DNA of 64,000 bases from Alphaproteobacteria bacterium (GCA_018823745.1 JAHJHR010000016.1:1-64000), one strand, 5' to 3'. Counted from the stretch's first letter, positions 21,687-32,374 are shown. Program-made: numbers and translations. Notes: generated from the sequence alone by a model not told the origin.

Positions 21687-22859
21687 TTAGCTCACCAGCT
21701 TCTGGGCGGCGTTTTCCATCATCGTGACAGCCTCGTCGACTTCCACTGTGCCGATGGTCAACGGCGGCAGCAGACGCACGACATTCTCCGAAGCGCCCAC
21801 GGTCAGCAGGCCCTCAGCGCGCAGGGCAGTCTGCACGTCGCCATTCGGCACCACGCATTTCAGCCCCAGCATGAGGCCGGCACCGCGCACCGTCTCGAAC
21901 ACGCCGCGATGGCGCGCCACCAGCGCTTCCAGCTTGGTCCACAGCTCGCGGCCGGTCTTGTCGACCTGGGCCAGGAAGGCCGGGTCGTTCACGACATCCA
22001 TCACCGCATTGCCGACCGCCATCGCCAGCTGGTTGCCGCCGAAGGTGGAGCCATGCGTGCCGGCGGTCATGCCGGCGGCCGCCTTTTCGCTGGCAAGGCA
22101 GGCGCCCATCGGGAAGCCGCCGCCGATGCCCTTGGCCACGCCCATGATATCGGGCGCCACACCGGCCCATTCATGGGCGAACAGCTTGCCGGTCCGGCCA
22201 ACGCCGCACTGGACCTCGTCGAACACCAGCAGCAGGTCGTATTCATCGGCCACGGCGCGCAGCTGGCGCAGATAGTCCAGCGAGGCCGGGCGCACACCCC
22301 CTTCGCCCTGCACCGGCTCGACGATGATCGCGCCGGTTTGCGGCGTGATCGCGTTGCGCAGCTCGTTCATATTGCCGAAAGGCACATGGTCGAAGCCGCC
22401 CGCGACCGGGCCGAAGCCATCAAGATATTTCTTGTTACCGGCCGCCGCCAGCGTGGTCAGCGTGCGGCCGTGGAACGCACCCTCGACAGCGATGATGCGC
22501 GCCTTTTCCGGATTGCCCTTCGATGAGTGGTATTTGCGCGCAATCTTGATCGCGCATTCCATTGCCTCGGCACCGGAATTGCCGAAAAACACCGTATCCG
22601 CAAAAGTCGAATCGACTAGGCGCTGGGCAAGCTTCTCCTGCTCCGGCACGCGGTACAGATTGGAAGTGTGCCACAGCTTCGCCGCCTGCTCCTGCAGCGC
22701 CTTCACCAGATGCGGGTGGCAATGGCCCAGCGCGTTGACCGCAATGCCGGCGGCAAAGTCGAGATATCGTCGGCCATCCGTCGCGTAGAGATACGCCCCC
22801 TTGCCATGGCTGAAGCTGAGGTCAAGCCGATTATAGGTGGGCATGACAGCAGGAAGCAT
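21687..22859 (-). CDS. argD: Acetylornithine aminotransferase
   Basis: [60 protein letters not shown]; adjacent to argF. Confidence 0.97.
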   Translation of the reverse strand: MLPAVMPTYNRLDLSFSHGKGAYLYATDGRRYLDFAAGIAVNALGHCHPHLVKALQEQAAKLWHTSNLYRVPEQEKLAQRLVDSTFADTVFFGNSGAEAMECAIKIARKYHSSKGNPEKARIIAVEGAFHGRTLTTLAAAGNKKYLDGFGPVAGGFDHVPFGNMNELRNAITPQTGAIIVEPVQGEGGVRPASLDYLRQLRAVADEYDLLLVFDEVQCGVGRTGKLFAHEWAGVAPDIMGVAKGIGGGFPMGACLASEKAAAGMTAGTHGSTFGGNQLAMAVGNAVMDVVNDPAFLAQVDKTGRELWTKLEALVARHRGVFETVRGAGLMLGLKCVVPNGDVQTALRAEGLLTVGASENVVRLLPPLTIGTVEVDEAVTMMENAAQKLVS

Positions 22860-22980
22860 CGGAGTATCCCTTCCCATTGGAAAAAGGGTTGCAACGCGAC
22901 GGAATTTCGCGAAAGGGCGCGAGTATCGGGGCGCGCCGAGGCTATGTCAATTGAAGTTGCGTTACTTTATTAGCGAACAC

Positions 22981-23805
22981 TCACGCCTTCAACTTGTAGC
23001 CGCTCTTCAGCATACGGTGGCAGATGAAGAACAGCACCAGATTGCAGCCGGTCATGACCGCGACACCCAGCAAGGGCGAGGCGTCGGCATGGTCGATGAA
23101 GCCATAGCGGAAGCCATCGATCATGAAGAAGAACGGGTTGATATGCGCCAACTCGTACCAGATGCCCGGCAGCCGCTCCGTGGAGTAGAACGTACCGGAC
23201 AGAAAGGTCAGCGGCATGATGATGAAATTGGTCACCGCCGCGATGTGATCGAATTTCTCGGCCCAGATGCCGCCGATCATGCCCAGCAGGGAGAGCAGCA
23301 GCGACGCCGCCAGCGCGTGGAACAGCACATATTCCGGGTTGGGCAGGCGCAGCGGCACGAAGAGCCACATCGCCAGCAGCGCGAAGATTCCGACCATCAG
23401 CCCGCGCGTCACCCCGCCCAGCGCAATACCGATGGTCAACTCGCCCGGCCCCAGTGGCGGCATCAGGATATCAACGATATTGCCCTGCACCTTGGCGACC
23501 ACCAGCGAGGAGCTGGTATTGGCAAAGGCGTTCTGGGCGATCGCCATCATCACCAGGCCGGGGGCCAGGAATTCCGGGAAGCTGACGCCGGAGATCGCCA
23601 TGTCGCCCCGGCCCAGCGCCAGGGTGAACACCAGCAGGAACAGCAGCGTGGTCACCATCGGCGAGGCGACTGTCTGCACGAACACCTTCAGGAAGCGCCG
23701 CACCTCGCGCAGGTACAACGTCCACAACCCGATCCAGTTGACCCGGCCGATCGGGCGCGGCGCCAGCCGGCGGGCAAGGTCTGTCTGCGGCGTAAACTCG
23801 GTCAT
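22981..23805 (-). CDS. ABC-2 type transporter permease
   Basis: LFLLVFTLALG, GVSFPEFLAPGLVMMAIAQNAFANTSSSLV, PLTFLSGTFYSTERLP typical of ABC2_membrane; ATG at 23805. Confidence 0.93.
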   Translation of the reverse strand: MTEFTPQTDLARRLAPRPIGRVNWIGLWTLYLREVRRFLKVFVQTVASPMVTTLLFLLVFTLALGRGDMAISGVSFPEFLAPGLVMMAIAQNAFANTSSSLVVAKVQGNIVDILMPPLGPGELTIGIALGGVTRGLMVGIFALLAMWLFVPLRLPNPEYVLFHALAASLLLSLLGMIGGIWAEKFDHIAAVTNFIIMPLTFLSGTFYSTERLPGIWYELAHINPFFFMIDGFRYGFIDHADASPLLGVAVMTGCNLVLFFICHRMLKSGYKLKA

Positions 23806-23902
23806 TCTGGTTCCTGATAACTCCGGTAGCGGGACAGACTCATAGGCCGCGCGGCCCGCTTCGGCAACCCGCGGCTGGTACTGCCGGCCCGGCAGTGGCA
23901 GC

Positions 23903-24502
23903 ATGGCGGCCATGAGAGAGCCCGACGAAAAACCGCAGAAACCGGCCCGCAAGATTCCGCGCCGGCCCAGCCCGGCCTATCTGGAACGCGCCGCGCTGCA
24001 TTATCTGGAACGCTTCGCCACCTCGGCGGAAAACCTGCGCCGGGTGCTGCTGCGCAAGATCGACCGGGCGATCCGCCACCACGCGGATGTCGAGCGCGAC
24101 ACCGCCGCCGGCTGGGTCGATGCGCTGATCCTGCGCTATCAAAGCGCCGGGCTGCTGAACGACCAGGCCTATGCCGAGGCCCGTGCCACCAGCCTGCACC
24201 GGCGCGGGGCGTCGCCGCGCAAAATCCGCATGACCCTGATGATGAAGGGCGTGGCGGGGGAACGGATCGACGCCGCCATGGAGGATCTCGCCGAGCGGGT
24301 GGAAGGCGACCCGGAACTGACCGCCGCCATCGCGCTGGCCCGCCGCCGCCGCCTCGGCCCCTACCGTCCAGCAGAGGGCCGCGCCGATAACCATGACCGC
24401 GACCTCGCCACTTTGGCGCGCAACGGTTTTTCCTATGACATCGCCCGGCGCGTCATCGAGGCCGAGGATATCGCCACGCTGGAAGCAGAGGCGCTGGAAT
24501 AG
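23903..24502 (+). CDS. recX: Regulatory protein RecX
   Basis: Three-helix repeats: YLERAALHYLERFATSAENLRRVLLRKI, WVDALILRYQSAGLLNDQAYAEARATSLHRRGASPRKIRMTL. Confidence 0.85.
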   Translation: MAAMREPDEKPQKPARKIPRRPSPAYLERAALHYLERFATSAENLRRVLLRKIDRAIRHHADVERDTAAGWVDALILRYQSAGLLNDQAYAEARATSLHRRGASPRKIRMTLMMKGVAGERIDAAMEDLAERVEGDPELTAAIALARRRRLGPYRPAEGRADNHDRDLATLARNGFSYDIARRVIEAEDIATLEAEALE

Positions 24503-24506
24503 GCGC

Positions 24507-26885
24507 TCAATCCCCGGCCTGTTCCTCGCGCTGGCGCAGCAGCCGGTCGAATTCCTCCAGCTTGGCCGCCGCCAGGGCATAGACCTTCTTGGCCGGCGTA
24601 TCGAGGAAGACCGGCAGCGCTTCATCGATATGGGCGATGCTCCAGACATGGAACTGCCCTGCCGCAATCGCCTCCTCGACCTCGCGGGACAGGACCAGAT
24701 TGGGCTCGTTGGCGGCCGGCACCACGACGCCCTGGGTGCCGCTCAGCTTTCCGTTCTCCAGGCAGGTGCGGAAGAACCCTTCAATCTTGTGATGCCCGCC
24801 GCCGATGGCCTGGGCATGGCCGTGCTGGTTCACCGACCCGGTGATGGCGCGATCCTGGCGTACCGGCAGGCCGGACAGGTCGGACAGGATCGCCACCAGC
24901 TCGGCCAGCGATGCGCTGTCGCCCTCGACCCCGCCATAGCTCTGCTCGAAGGTGATGGAGCAACTAAAGGACAAGGGATGCTTCTGTGCGAAGAGTCCGG
25001 CCAGGAAGCCCTGCAGCACCATCACACCCTTCTGCTGGATCGGCCCGCCCATCGCGACATCGCGCTCGATATTCGTCACCCCCTTGCGGCCGACCGAGGC
25101 CCGCGCCGTCACCCGCGCCGGCGCCCCGAAGGCATGATCGCCCAGATCGCGTACCACCAGCGCGTTGATCTGGCCGGTGCGCGTGCCTTCGGTGTCGATC
25201 AGCAGCGCACCGCGGGCGATCGATTCCTGCATCCGGTCCTCGACACGGGCATTGCGCCGCTGCCGGTTGGCGATGGCGGCCTCGACCTCCGCCGCTCCCA
25301 GCACCCGGTCCTTGCCTTTGGTCTTGGCTTTGGGGCGCGGCATATGCGCCGCCTCGGTGACGATGTCGTCTATCAGCTCGAACCGCGCGGTCAGCTTGTC
25401 GCGATTGGCGGCCAGCCGGGAGGCCTCGCCGAGCAACCGGGATATCCCGGACTCATCGAAGGAGATGCCGCCCGTCGCTGCCGCCATTTCCCGGATCAGC
25501 CCGCTGTAGCAGGCGATGTTCTCCGCACTTGCCGGCATATCCGCGTCGATATCGGCCTTCACCTTGAAATAGGCCTGGAAGGCCGGATCGGCGGTGAAGA
25601 AGGTGTAGTACCAGTTCGGCGCACCGACGATCACCACCTTCAGATCGAGCGGGATCGGGCGCGGATGCGGCGCACCGGAAATCGGCACGGAGCCGGCCCG
25701 GTAGCGCTCCTCGATCTGGATGCAGCGATCCCGCAGCGCGCCCTTCAGGAAGGTCCAGGCACTGGCATCGGCGGCCAGCGCCTCGGCCCGCAGCACCAGC
25801 ACGCCGCCGCCATTGGCGCGGTGCAGGGAGCCCGGGCGGACCAGCGTGAAATCGGTCTCCATCGTGCCCGCCGCCTGGCGATATTCGATCCTGCCGAACA
25901 GATTCTCGTAAGTCGGGTTCGGCTCCAGCACCACATCGGGATGGCCGGCCTCGGCATGGTCGACGAACAGATTCACCGCATAGCGCCGCTCGGCAGACAT
26001 CAGCGCGGGGCGGCGCTCGCCTTCCTTCGGGGGGTGGAACGCCGCCAGGTTGTCCAGCATGTCCTGGCGCATCTCGATCAGCCAGCGGCGCAGCCCGTCG
26101 ACCATGCCGAATTCCGTCGTGAGTGCGTCAACCGGCCCGGCAATCGCGTCATCGGCGATGCTCCGGTTCAGATTCGCCACCCATTCGGCCATTTCGTGCT
26201 GGCGCTCGCTGGCCCAGCGGTTGATGTCGCCCAGTTCCTCCAGCAGCTTCTGGGCAGCCGCCTGTTTTTCAACTGGCGGCGAGACAGGCGCCTGTTCCGT
26301 ATCGGCCTTGCCCGGCTGGGGCTCACCCAGATCCTTCGCCGTCTCTTCCGGTGGCGGGGCCGTGACGATGATGCCTTTCTCGGTCTGGACGATATCCAGC
26401 CCGCCGGCCCGCGCCTTTTCGCGCAATGCCACCAGACGCTCGTTCACCTCGCCCTGGATACGCTCGCTGACCTGGCGGATCTGTCCCTGGTAGTCATCAC
26501 CGGTAAAGGCGGTCTTCAGCGCTTCGGCGACCTGCTTCACCAGCGCTGCCATGGCGGCACGGAACGCGCGTCCCTGGCCGGGCGGCAGGCGGAACGGCAA
26601 AGGTTCGTGAGGCTGGCGGAAATTATTCAGGATCACCCAGTCCGGCGGGGCGGGGCGATCCTCCATCGCATCCTCGAGATAACGCAGGGTCGCCGTCATC
26701 CGACCGCTGCGATCCTCGCCCAGTACGAAGACGTTGAAGCCCATGTCATCAATGCCCAGCGCAAACTCCAGCGCTTCGCGGGCGCGCTTATGGCTGGTGA
26801 AGTCGAAGGCGTTGGCCTGCTGGTCGTCGGTAGGCGCGAATCGGGGCAGGCCGACACTGCCGGCAGGCAATTCCTTGGCGGACAA
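24507..26885 (-). CDS. Lon-related protease with degenerate AAA domain (LonB/YcbZ-like)
   Basis: C-terminal Lon-type protease domain: VEGDSASLAELVAILSDLSGLPVRQDRAITGSVNQHGHAQAIGGGHHKIEGFF; Walker A position reads GEDRSGRMT. Confidence 0.9.
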   Translation of the reverse strand: MSAKELPAGSVGLPRFAPTDDQQANAFDFTSHKRAREALEFALGIDDMGFNVFVLGEDRSGRMTATLRYLEDAMEDRPAPPDWVILNNFRQPHEPLPFRLPPGQGRAFRAAMAALVKQVAEALKTAFTGDDYQGQIRQVSERIQGEVNERLVALREKARAGGLDIVQTEKGIIVTAPPPEETAKDLGEPQPGKADTEQAPVSPPVEKQAAAQKLLEELGDINRWASERQHEMAEWVANLNRSIADDAIAGPVDALTTEFGMVDGLRRWLIEMRQDMLDNLAAFHPPKEGERRPALMSAERRYAVNLFVDHAEAGHPDVVLEPNPTYENLFGRIEYRQAAGTMETDFTLVRPGSLHRANGGGVLVLRAEALAADASAWTFLKGALRDRCIQIEERYRAGSVPISGAPHPRPIPLDLKVVIVGAPNWYYTFFTADPAFQAYFKVKADIDADMPASAENIACYSGLIREMAAATGGISFDESGISRLLGEASRLAANRDKLTARFELIDDIVTEAAHMPRPKAKTKGKDRVLGAAEVEAAIANRQRRNARVEDRMQESIARGALLIDTEGTRTGQINALVVRDLGDHAFGAPARVTARASVGRKGVTNIERDVAMGGPIQQKGVMVLQGFLAGLFAQKHPLSFSCSITFEQSYGGVEGDSASLAELVAILSDLSGLPVRQDRAITGSVNQHGHAQAIGGGHHKIEGFFRTCLENGKLSGTQGVVVPAANEPNLVLSREVEEAIAAGQFHVWSIAHIDEALPVFLDTPAKKVYALAAAKLEEFDRLLRQREEQAGD

Positions 26886-26915
26886 GATGGGTCTCCCTGT
26901 TCTCTGATCTTCAGA

Positions 26916-27947
26916 CTAGCCGGTCAGACGCTGCGCGGCACGCACCAGATCGACCAGATCCAGCAATCGGGCGACATAGAGATCGCGCAGTTCATAGGCG
27001 CGGTGGTCATCCCCGCGCAGGCTGGTTTCCAGATGATCGATGAAGCGGACAAGGCGGCGCTGATGCAGGCCCAGCCGGCGCTGCACCGGGTCCATCACCA
27101 GCCCGGCAAAGGCGGCCACGACCGCCCCGATGCCGATCAGCCCGCCGGTCACCCCGGCCAGCAGCAGCGGCGATGCCGCCGCCGGAAACAGCCCATACCA
27201 CAAGCCCCCTATCGCAGCACCCGCGGGAAAGCCGGCAATCGCCGCCTTATGCGCCAGCGCCGAGGCCAAAGCCGGCCCCAGCGACAGCATGCCGGGGGTG
27301 AAGCTCTGCACGCTGGCCGCGCCGAATCCGGCGGCCAGCAGTGCTGTCGTGATATCGGCGGCAGCCGCCCGGCTGCCGGTATAGGTCGCCATCGCCGCTT
27401 CCAGCTTCTGCCGGAAGGCGGGGTCTTCCGCCCGGCCCGCCACTTCCATCAGCGGCAGGCGGAAGGCGGCAATCACCCGGGGATCAGACAGCAGGGCCTC
27501 GGCCAGCGCGTCCTTCTCGCTCTGCCGGTCGGACTGGCTGTAGGGCAGTTCCAGCAGATCGGTATAGAGCAGCCAGGAGACTTCCCGCGCGACATCGGTT
27601 TCCAGGAAAACCCGGCGGCTGTTCAGCCATTTGGCCGTGTCATGACGGCCGAGACGGCTGGCGCCACCGGCGGCCAGCTTCAGCCCGACAGCCGGCAGGC
27701 CCAGCGCCAGATTGGCCGGCGCGCGCAGCACGTCCCAGCCTAGCGCGCGGCGGTGCAGCCGCCAGGCCCCGGCAAAGCCGAAATTGCGGTCGACGAAATC
27801 CGGCACCCGCTCCCGGCGTTGCGCGCAATAGCGGGCAATCGCCGCATCGACGATGGCATGCGCACCGTCGCGGTCAAAGGCCAGCGGCAGATTGGCCGGC
27901 ATCAGCGTATCCGGCGGAAACAGGGGGGCGTCAGGTTGGTTGCTCAT
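26916..27947 (-). CDS. Conserved hypothetical membrane-associated protein
   Basis: Full-length ORF with hydrophobic segments (PAAASPLLLAGVTGGLIGIGAVVAAFAGLV) in a coherent intergenic context. Confidence 0.7.
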   Translation of the reverse strand: MSNQPDAPLFPPDTLMPANLPLAFDRDGAHAIVDAAIARYCAQRRERVPDFVDRNFGFAGAWRLHRRALGWDVLRAPANLALGLPAVGLKLAAGGASRLGRHDTAKWLNSRRVFLETDVAREVSWLLYTDLLELPYSQSDRQSEKDALAEALLSDPRVIAAFRLPLMEVAGRAEDPAFRQKLEAAMATYTGSRAAAADITTALLAAGFGAASVQSFTPGMLSLGPALASALAHKAAIAGFPAGAAIGGLWYGLFPAAASPLLLAGVTGGLIGIGAVVAAFAGLVMDPVQRRLGLHQRRLVRFIDHLETSLRGDDHRAYELRDLYVARLLDLVDLVRAAQRLTG

Positions 27948-28058
27948 ATCCGATCATAGATGGGGTCGACCCAGCCATTCGCCAGACGCTTCCAGCACAA
28001 GGTTGCACAATACCGCATTGTCGGGATTATGATTTCCCTGGTGCAACAGGAGCCAGAC

Positions 28059-28976
28059 ATGAGCCTTTATCCCGTCCCCCAGGATCTGCAGACCGAAGTC
28101 GCCTTCCGCCTGCCGGATAATTTCCGGCGTCCAATGCGGTGCAGCTGGGCGGATTTCAACAAGGCCGGGCAGGAAGTGGATTGCTTTCTCGAAGGCCCGT
28201 CCTTCGATCATGACGGCAATCTCTATCTGGTGGATATCCCGTTCGGGCGCATCTTCAAGGTAACGCCGAAAGGCAAATGGAGCGTGATCGCCGAATATGA
28301 CGGCTGGCCCAACGGGCTGAAGCTGCATCGCGACGGCACCATCTGGATCGCCGATTACAAGAACGGCATCCTGCGGCTCGACCCGCGCAGCGGCATGATG
28401 GACACGATTGTCGGCACCTATCACAGCGAAGGCTTGAAGGGCTGCAACGATCTGGTCTTTGCCTCGAATGGCGATCTGTATTTCACCGACCAGGGCCAGA
28501 CCGGGCTGCATGACCCGACCGGCCGGGTCTTCCGGCTGGCGGTCAATGGTCGGCTGGACTGCCTGATCGACACCGTGCCCAGCCCGAATGGCATTGTGCT
28601 GAACAAGGCCGAAACCCAGCTCTTTGTGGGCGTCACACGGGCCAATGGCGTGTGGCGCCTGCCGCTGCATGCCGGTGGCGGCACCTCCAAGGTGGGGCTG
28701 TTCATCCAGCTATCCGGCGGCACCGGCCCTGATGGGCTGGCCATGGGCAGCGAGGATGAAATGCTGGTCTGCCATGTTGGGCTGGGCAGCGTCTGGGTGT
28801 TCAACCGCCTGGGCGAACCGATGTACCGCATCCGCAGCTGCGAGGGGCTGCTGACCACCAATGTCGCCTTCGGGCCGGACGGCAAGACGGTTTATATCGT
28901 TGAATCGGATAGCGGCTGTATCCTGAAGGCGACCCTGCCGCTGGCCGGCCAGACGATGTTCGGGCTTTCCCAATAG
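28059..28976 (+). CDS. SMP-30/gluconolactonase/LRE family protein
   Basis: beta-propeller motifs EGPSFDHDGNLYLVDIPFGRIFKV, GPDGKTVYIVESDSGCIL. Confidence 0.92.
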   Translation: MSLYPVPQDLQTEVAFRLPDNFRRPMRCSWADFNKAGQEVDCFLEGPSFDHDGNLYLVDIPFGRIFKVTPKGKWSVIAEYDGWPNGLKLHRDGTIWIADYKNGILRLDPRSGMMDTIVGTYHSEGLKGCNDLVFASNGDLYFTDQGQTGLHDPTGRVFRLAVNGRLDCLIDTVPSPNGIVLNKAETQLFVGVTRANGVWRLPLHAGGGTSKVGLFIQLSGGTGPDGLAMGSEDEMLVCHVGLGSVWVFNRLGEPMYRIRSCEGLLTTNVAFGPDGKTVYIVESDSGCILKATLPLAGQTMFGLSQ

Positions 28977-29068
28977 CGTCCACCAGGAGCGCGAAACCGC
29001 AACAGCTTGTGGCTGGGCCGGGAAGACACGCGACAGATCGCCGCATAGATTAGTGTGCAGCAACCTTG

Positions 29069-29083
29069 AAACCGGACCGGTTT
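29069..29083. promoter_or_regulatory. 15-bp perfect palindrome, possible operator
   Basis: AAACCGG-A-CCGGTTT in the 308-bp intergenic region upstream of the PfpI-like gene. Confidence 0.35.
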
Positions 29084-29284
29084 GGCTTTACATAACAGTC
29101 CGAGTTTAATCCCCGCGCAACCTCGCTGCCGTTCTCGGCCCTCAGGGCCGAATGGATTTCCCGTCGGCACGGGCGAGTTTACATCGCATGCAGGGCCCGG
29201 CCGGGATCGTCCATGAGACGGTCCGGCACGTCCCCTTTGTCAGCTGCGATCAAACGCGACGGGCGCAACAAGAAGGAGTCCAAT

Positions 29285-29857
29285 ATGACCAATAACAACC
29301 TCGCCGGACGCAAAATCGCCATCCTCGTGGCCAGCGGCTTCGAAGAAGTGCAGATGACCGATCCGCAGAAGACCCTGATCGCCGCCGGCGCGCAGACCAA
29401 AGTGATCTCGCGCGAGAATGGCCTGGTCAACGGTTGGCACGAGGATTCCTGGGGTCACTTCTTCCCGATCGATGCCGATCTGTCGCAGACCCTGGCCATC
29501 GATTTCGACGCCCTTCTGATCCCGGGCGGCGCGCGTTCCATCGCCAAGCTGTCGGAAGACCCGCATGCCAAGCGCATCGTGAAGGCCTTCCTGAAGGGCA
29601 ACCAGCCGGTCGCCGCCATCGGCGATGCCACCAGCCTGCTGGCCACGGCCGATGAATTCGCCGGCCGCACCGTCACCGGTTCCGAGCAGTCCAAGGCGAC
29701 TGTCGATGCCAAGGGCGGCGTGTGGAGCGACGAGCCGATCGTCGTCGATGGCATGCTGATCACTGCCCAGGGCAGCCAGCAGCTCGCCGATGTTCTGGCG
29801 CGCCTGCAGGATATCGTCACCGAATATGCCGAGACGCTGACCGACCAGGCTGCCTAA
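29285..29857 (+). CDS. DJ-1/PfpI-like protein lacking the canonical nucleophile Cys
   Basis: KIAILVASGFEEVQMTDPQKTLIAAGAQTKVIS, DALLIPGG; nucleophile elbow reads VAAIGDATSLL instead of xxICHGxxLL. Confidence 0.9.
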   Translation: MTNNNLAGRKIAILVASGFEEVQMTDPQKTLIAAGAQTKVISRENGLVNGWHEDSWGHFFPIDADLSQTLAIDFDALLIPGGARSIAKLSEDPHAKRIVKAFLKGNQPVAAIGDATSLLATADEFAGRTVTGSEQSKATVDAKGGVWSDEPIVVDGMLITAQGSQQLADVLARLQDIVTEYAETLTDQAA

Positions 29858-29882
29858 GCCAATTCGGTTTCGACGGACTTCG

Positions 29883-29915
29883 AAACGCCGGCCTCGCAAG
29901 AGGCCGGCGTTTTTC
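29883..29915 (+). terminator. Rho-independent terminator
   Basis: ACGCCGGCCTC-GCAA-GAGGCCGGCGT 11-bp stem with GNRA-type loop, then TTTTCTTT. Confidence 0.9.
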
Positions 29916-29976
29916 TTTGGGCGCCGCTCCCGCCCTCGCCTAGGCTACGTCCTTTCCCGCCAGTAAGGACCCGCCC

Positions 29977-30369
29977 ATGAGCAGCCCGATCTTCCATATG
30001 CTGGCCGGCGCGCCGGCCCCCGTCGCCCCCTACAGCCATGCCGTCGAGGCCGATGGCTGGGTCTTCGTGACCGGGCAGCTGGCCAGCGGCGACGACCCGA
30101 CCGCCCCGCTGCCTGAGGGCATTGAGGCGGAAACCGAAAAGACCATGGAAAATCTGCGCTTCGTGCTGGCCGGGCTGGGGCTTGGCTTCGAGAATGTCGT
30201 GCAGGCGCGCGTCTTCCTGACGCATTTCAAGGAAGACTATGCCGCCATGAACGCCGTCTATGCCCGCTATTTCCCCGGCGATGCCCGCCCGGCCCGGACC
30301 TGCATCGGCGTCACCGGCCTGGTGTGTGATGCCCGCGTCGAAATCGACATGATCGCCCGTCGCCCCTGA
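29977..30369 (+). CDS. RidA family protein
   Basis: APVAPYSHAVEADGWVFVTGQLASG, QTxxxMENL-like segment, C-terminal ARVEIDMIA. Confidence 0.92.
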   Translation: MSSPIFHMLAGAPAPVAPYSHAVEADGWVFVTGQLASGDDPTAPLPEGIEAETEKTMENLRFVLAGLGLGFENVVQARVFLTHFKEDYAAMNAVYARYFPGDARPARTCIGVTGLVCDARVEIDMIARRP

Positions 30370-30740
30370 TACGCTTCGATCAGGAACAACAAAAAGCCCG
30401 GAGCGGAGACCGCGCCGGACCTTCTGCCCGGCCCTGCCTTATCCAGCAGGGCCGCAGGGATGGGGTGGACGGAAGCGGCGGGCGATCCGGCGGATGCGCA
30501 GGTGGGGGGTGCGCAATTTGCAGGTACCGCGCTGACACTGCGGGGAGAGGGGGATCCCGCACAGCAGGGTCAGAGGCTTGCCCGCCGCTTCCTGTCTCAG
30601 GAAAAATATTGCGTGATCTTCTGACAGAAATCAATAGTCAATCTACGATATATTCGACTCGCCTTGCCGAGGCCGAAGCGGGCATGTTAAGAGCCGAGCG
30701 CAACGAGAGCGCCCCTTTCGCACAACCAAGAGCCCCCCGC

Positions 30741-31313
30741 ATGGACGTCACACCGCTCGACATTCCCGAGGTGAAGCTGATCCACACCAGGAAATTCGGT
30801 GATCACCGCGGTTTCTTCTCCGAGACATGGAGCCGCAGCGCCTTTGAGAAGGCCGGGATTGACACCGATTTCCTGCAGGACAACCACTCCCTCTCGGCCA
30901 CGCCGAGCACGCTGCGCGGCCTGCATTTCCAGATCCCGCCCTTCGCCCAGGCGAAGCTGGTGCGTGTCAGCCGGGGGGCCGTGTTCGATGTCGCGGTCGA
31001 TATCCGCCGCGGCTCGCCCAGCTTCGGACGCTGGGTCGGCGCCGTGCTGAGTGCTGCGGAATGGAACCAGATGTATGTGCCGAAGGGCTTCGCCCATGGC
31101 TTCGTGACGCTGGAGCCCGATACCGAGGTGCAATACAAGGTCGACGCCCCCTATGCGCCGGAGCATGATCGCGGCATTCTCTGGAGCGACCCGGATATCG
31201 CGGTCATCTGGCCGCTGAACGGCAATGCGCCGATCCTGTCCGGCAAGGATGAGGCGCTGCCCCGTCTTGCCGATATCCCCGCCTATTTCGAGGTTGAAAC
31301 AGCCAGAGCATGA
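30741..31313 (+). CDS. rfbC: dTDP-4-dehydrorhamnose 3,5-epimerase
   Basis: [71 protein letters not shown]. Confidence 0.97.
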   Translation: MDVTPLDIPEVKLIHTRKFGDHRGFFSETWSRSAFEKAGIDTDFLQDNHSLSATPSTLRGLHFQIPPFAQAKLVRVSRGAVFDVAVDIRRGSPSFGRWVGAVLSAAEWNQMYVPKGFAHGFVTLEPDTEVQYKVDAPYAPEHDRGILWSDPDIAVIWPLNGNAPILSGKDEALPRLADIPAYFEVETARA

Positions 31314-32374
31314 GCCAGTTGCCGACCCTTATCGTCACCGGCGGGGCCGGCTTCATCGGCTCCGCTGTCGTCCGCCAGGCGGTGGCCGAGGGCAAATGGA
31401 ATGTGGTCAATCTCGACAAGTTGACCTATGCCGCCAACCTCGCCTCGGTCGCCCCGGTCTCGAACGCGCCGAATTACCGCTTCGTGCAGGCCGATATCTG
31501 CGACCGCGCGGCGGTGGAGACGATCTTTCGCGAGCACCGGCCGGCAGCGATCATGCATCTGGCCGCCGAATCCCATGTCGACCGCTCGATCGACGGGCCG
31601 GCCGCCTTCATCGAGACCAATATCGTCGGCACCTATACGCTGCTCGATGTGACGCTGTCCTACTGGCGCGCGCTGGCGGAGGCGGACAAGCAGGCCTTCC
31701 GCTTCCACCATGTCTCGACCGACGAGGTGTTCGGCAGCCTGGGGGCGGAGGGGCTGTTCACCGAGTCCTCGCGCTACCAGCCCAATTCGCCCTATTCCGC
31801 CAGCAAGGCCTCGGCCGACCATCTGGTCCGGGCCTGGAACGAGACCTATGGCCTGCCCATCGTGATGAGCAACTGCTCGAATAACTATGGGCCGTATCAT
31901 TTTCCGGAAAAACTTATTCCACTTATGATCCTGAAAGGAATGCGCGGGGAGAAGCTGCCGATCTATGGCAAGGGCGACAATATCCGCGACTGGCTCTATG
32001 TCGAGGACCATGCCCGCGCCCTGCGGCTGGTGCTGGAGAAGGGCGCCGTGGGCGAGAGCTACAATATCGGCGGCCGCAACGAGCGCACCAATCTGCAGGT
32101 GGTGGATGCGCTCTGCGCCCTGCTGGATGAGCGCCTGCCCGCCTCGCCGCATCGCCCGCATGCCGGGCTGAAAAGCTTCGTCGCCGACCGGCCGGGCCAT
32201 GACATGCGCTATGCCATCGACGCCAGCAAGATCGAGCAGGAACTGGGCTGGAAGGCCGAGGAGAATTTCGAGAGCGGCCTGGCCAAGACGGTCGACTGGT
32301 ATATCGCCAATGAATCCTGGTGGCGGCCGATCCTGGATGGCTCCTATCAGGGCCAGCGGCTGGGGGCCGGCTGA
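31310..32374 (+). CDS. rfbB: dTDP-glucose 4,6-dehydratase
   Basis: [77 protein letters not shown]. Confidence 0.98.
   Translation: MSQLPTLIVTGGAGFIGSAVVRQAVAEGKWNVVNLDKLTYAANLASVAPVSNAPNYRFVQADICDRAAVETIFREHRPAAIMHLAAESHVDRSIDGPAAFIETNIVGTYTLLDVTLSYWRALAEADKQAFRFHHVSTDEVFGSLGAEGLFTESSRYQPNSPYSASKASADHLVRAWNETYGLPIVMSNCSNNYGPYHFPEKLIPLMILKGMRGEKLPIYGKGDNIRDWLYVEDHARALRLVLEKGAVGESYNIGGRNERTNLQVVDALCALLDERLPASPHRPHAGLKSFVADRPGHDMRYAIDASKIEQELGWKAEENFESGLAKTVDWYIANESWWRPILDGSYQGQRLGAG

Noticed and set aside
24393-27743. 1116-aa plus-strand ORF spanning recX 3' end, Lon-like gene and hypothetical gene
   Set aside because: Antisense artefact of GC-rich coding; composition dominated by H/Q/R/G and no motif, while the minus strand encodes a convincing Lon-like protein.
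30385-30435. Possible terminator after ridA (AAAAAGCCCGGAGCGGAGACCGCGCCGG)
   Set aside because: Stem is short and interrupted; not convincing enough to list.
30465-30740. N-terminal extension of rfbC
   Set aside because: Low-complexity Gly/Arg/Ser translation; canonical RfbC starts at ATG 30741.
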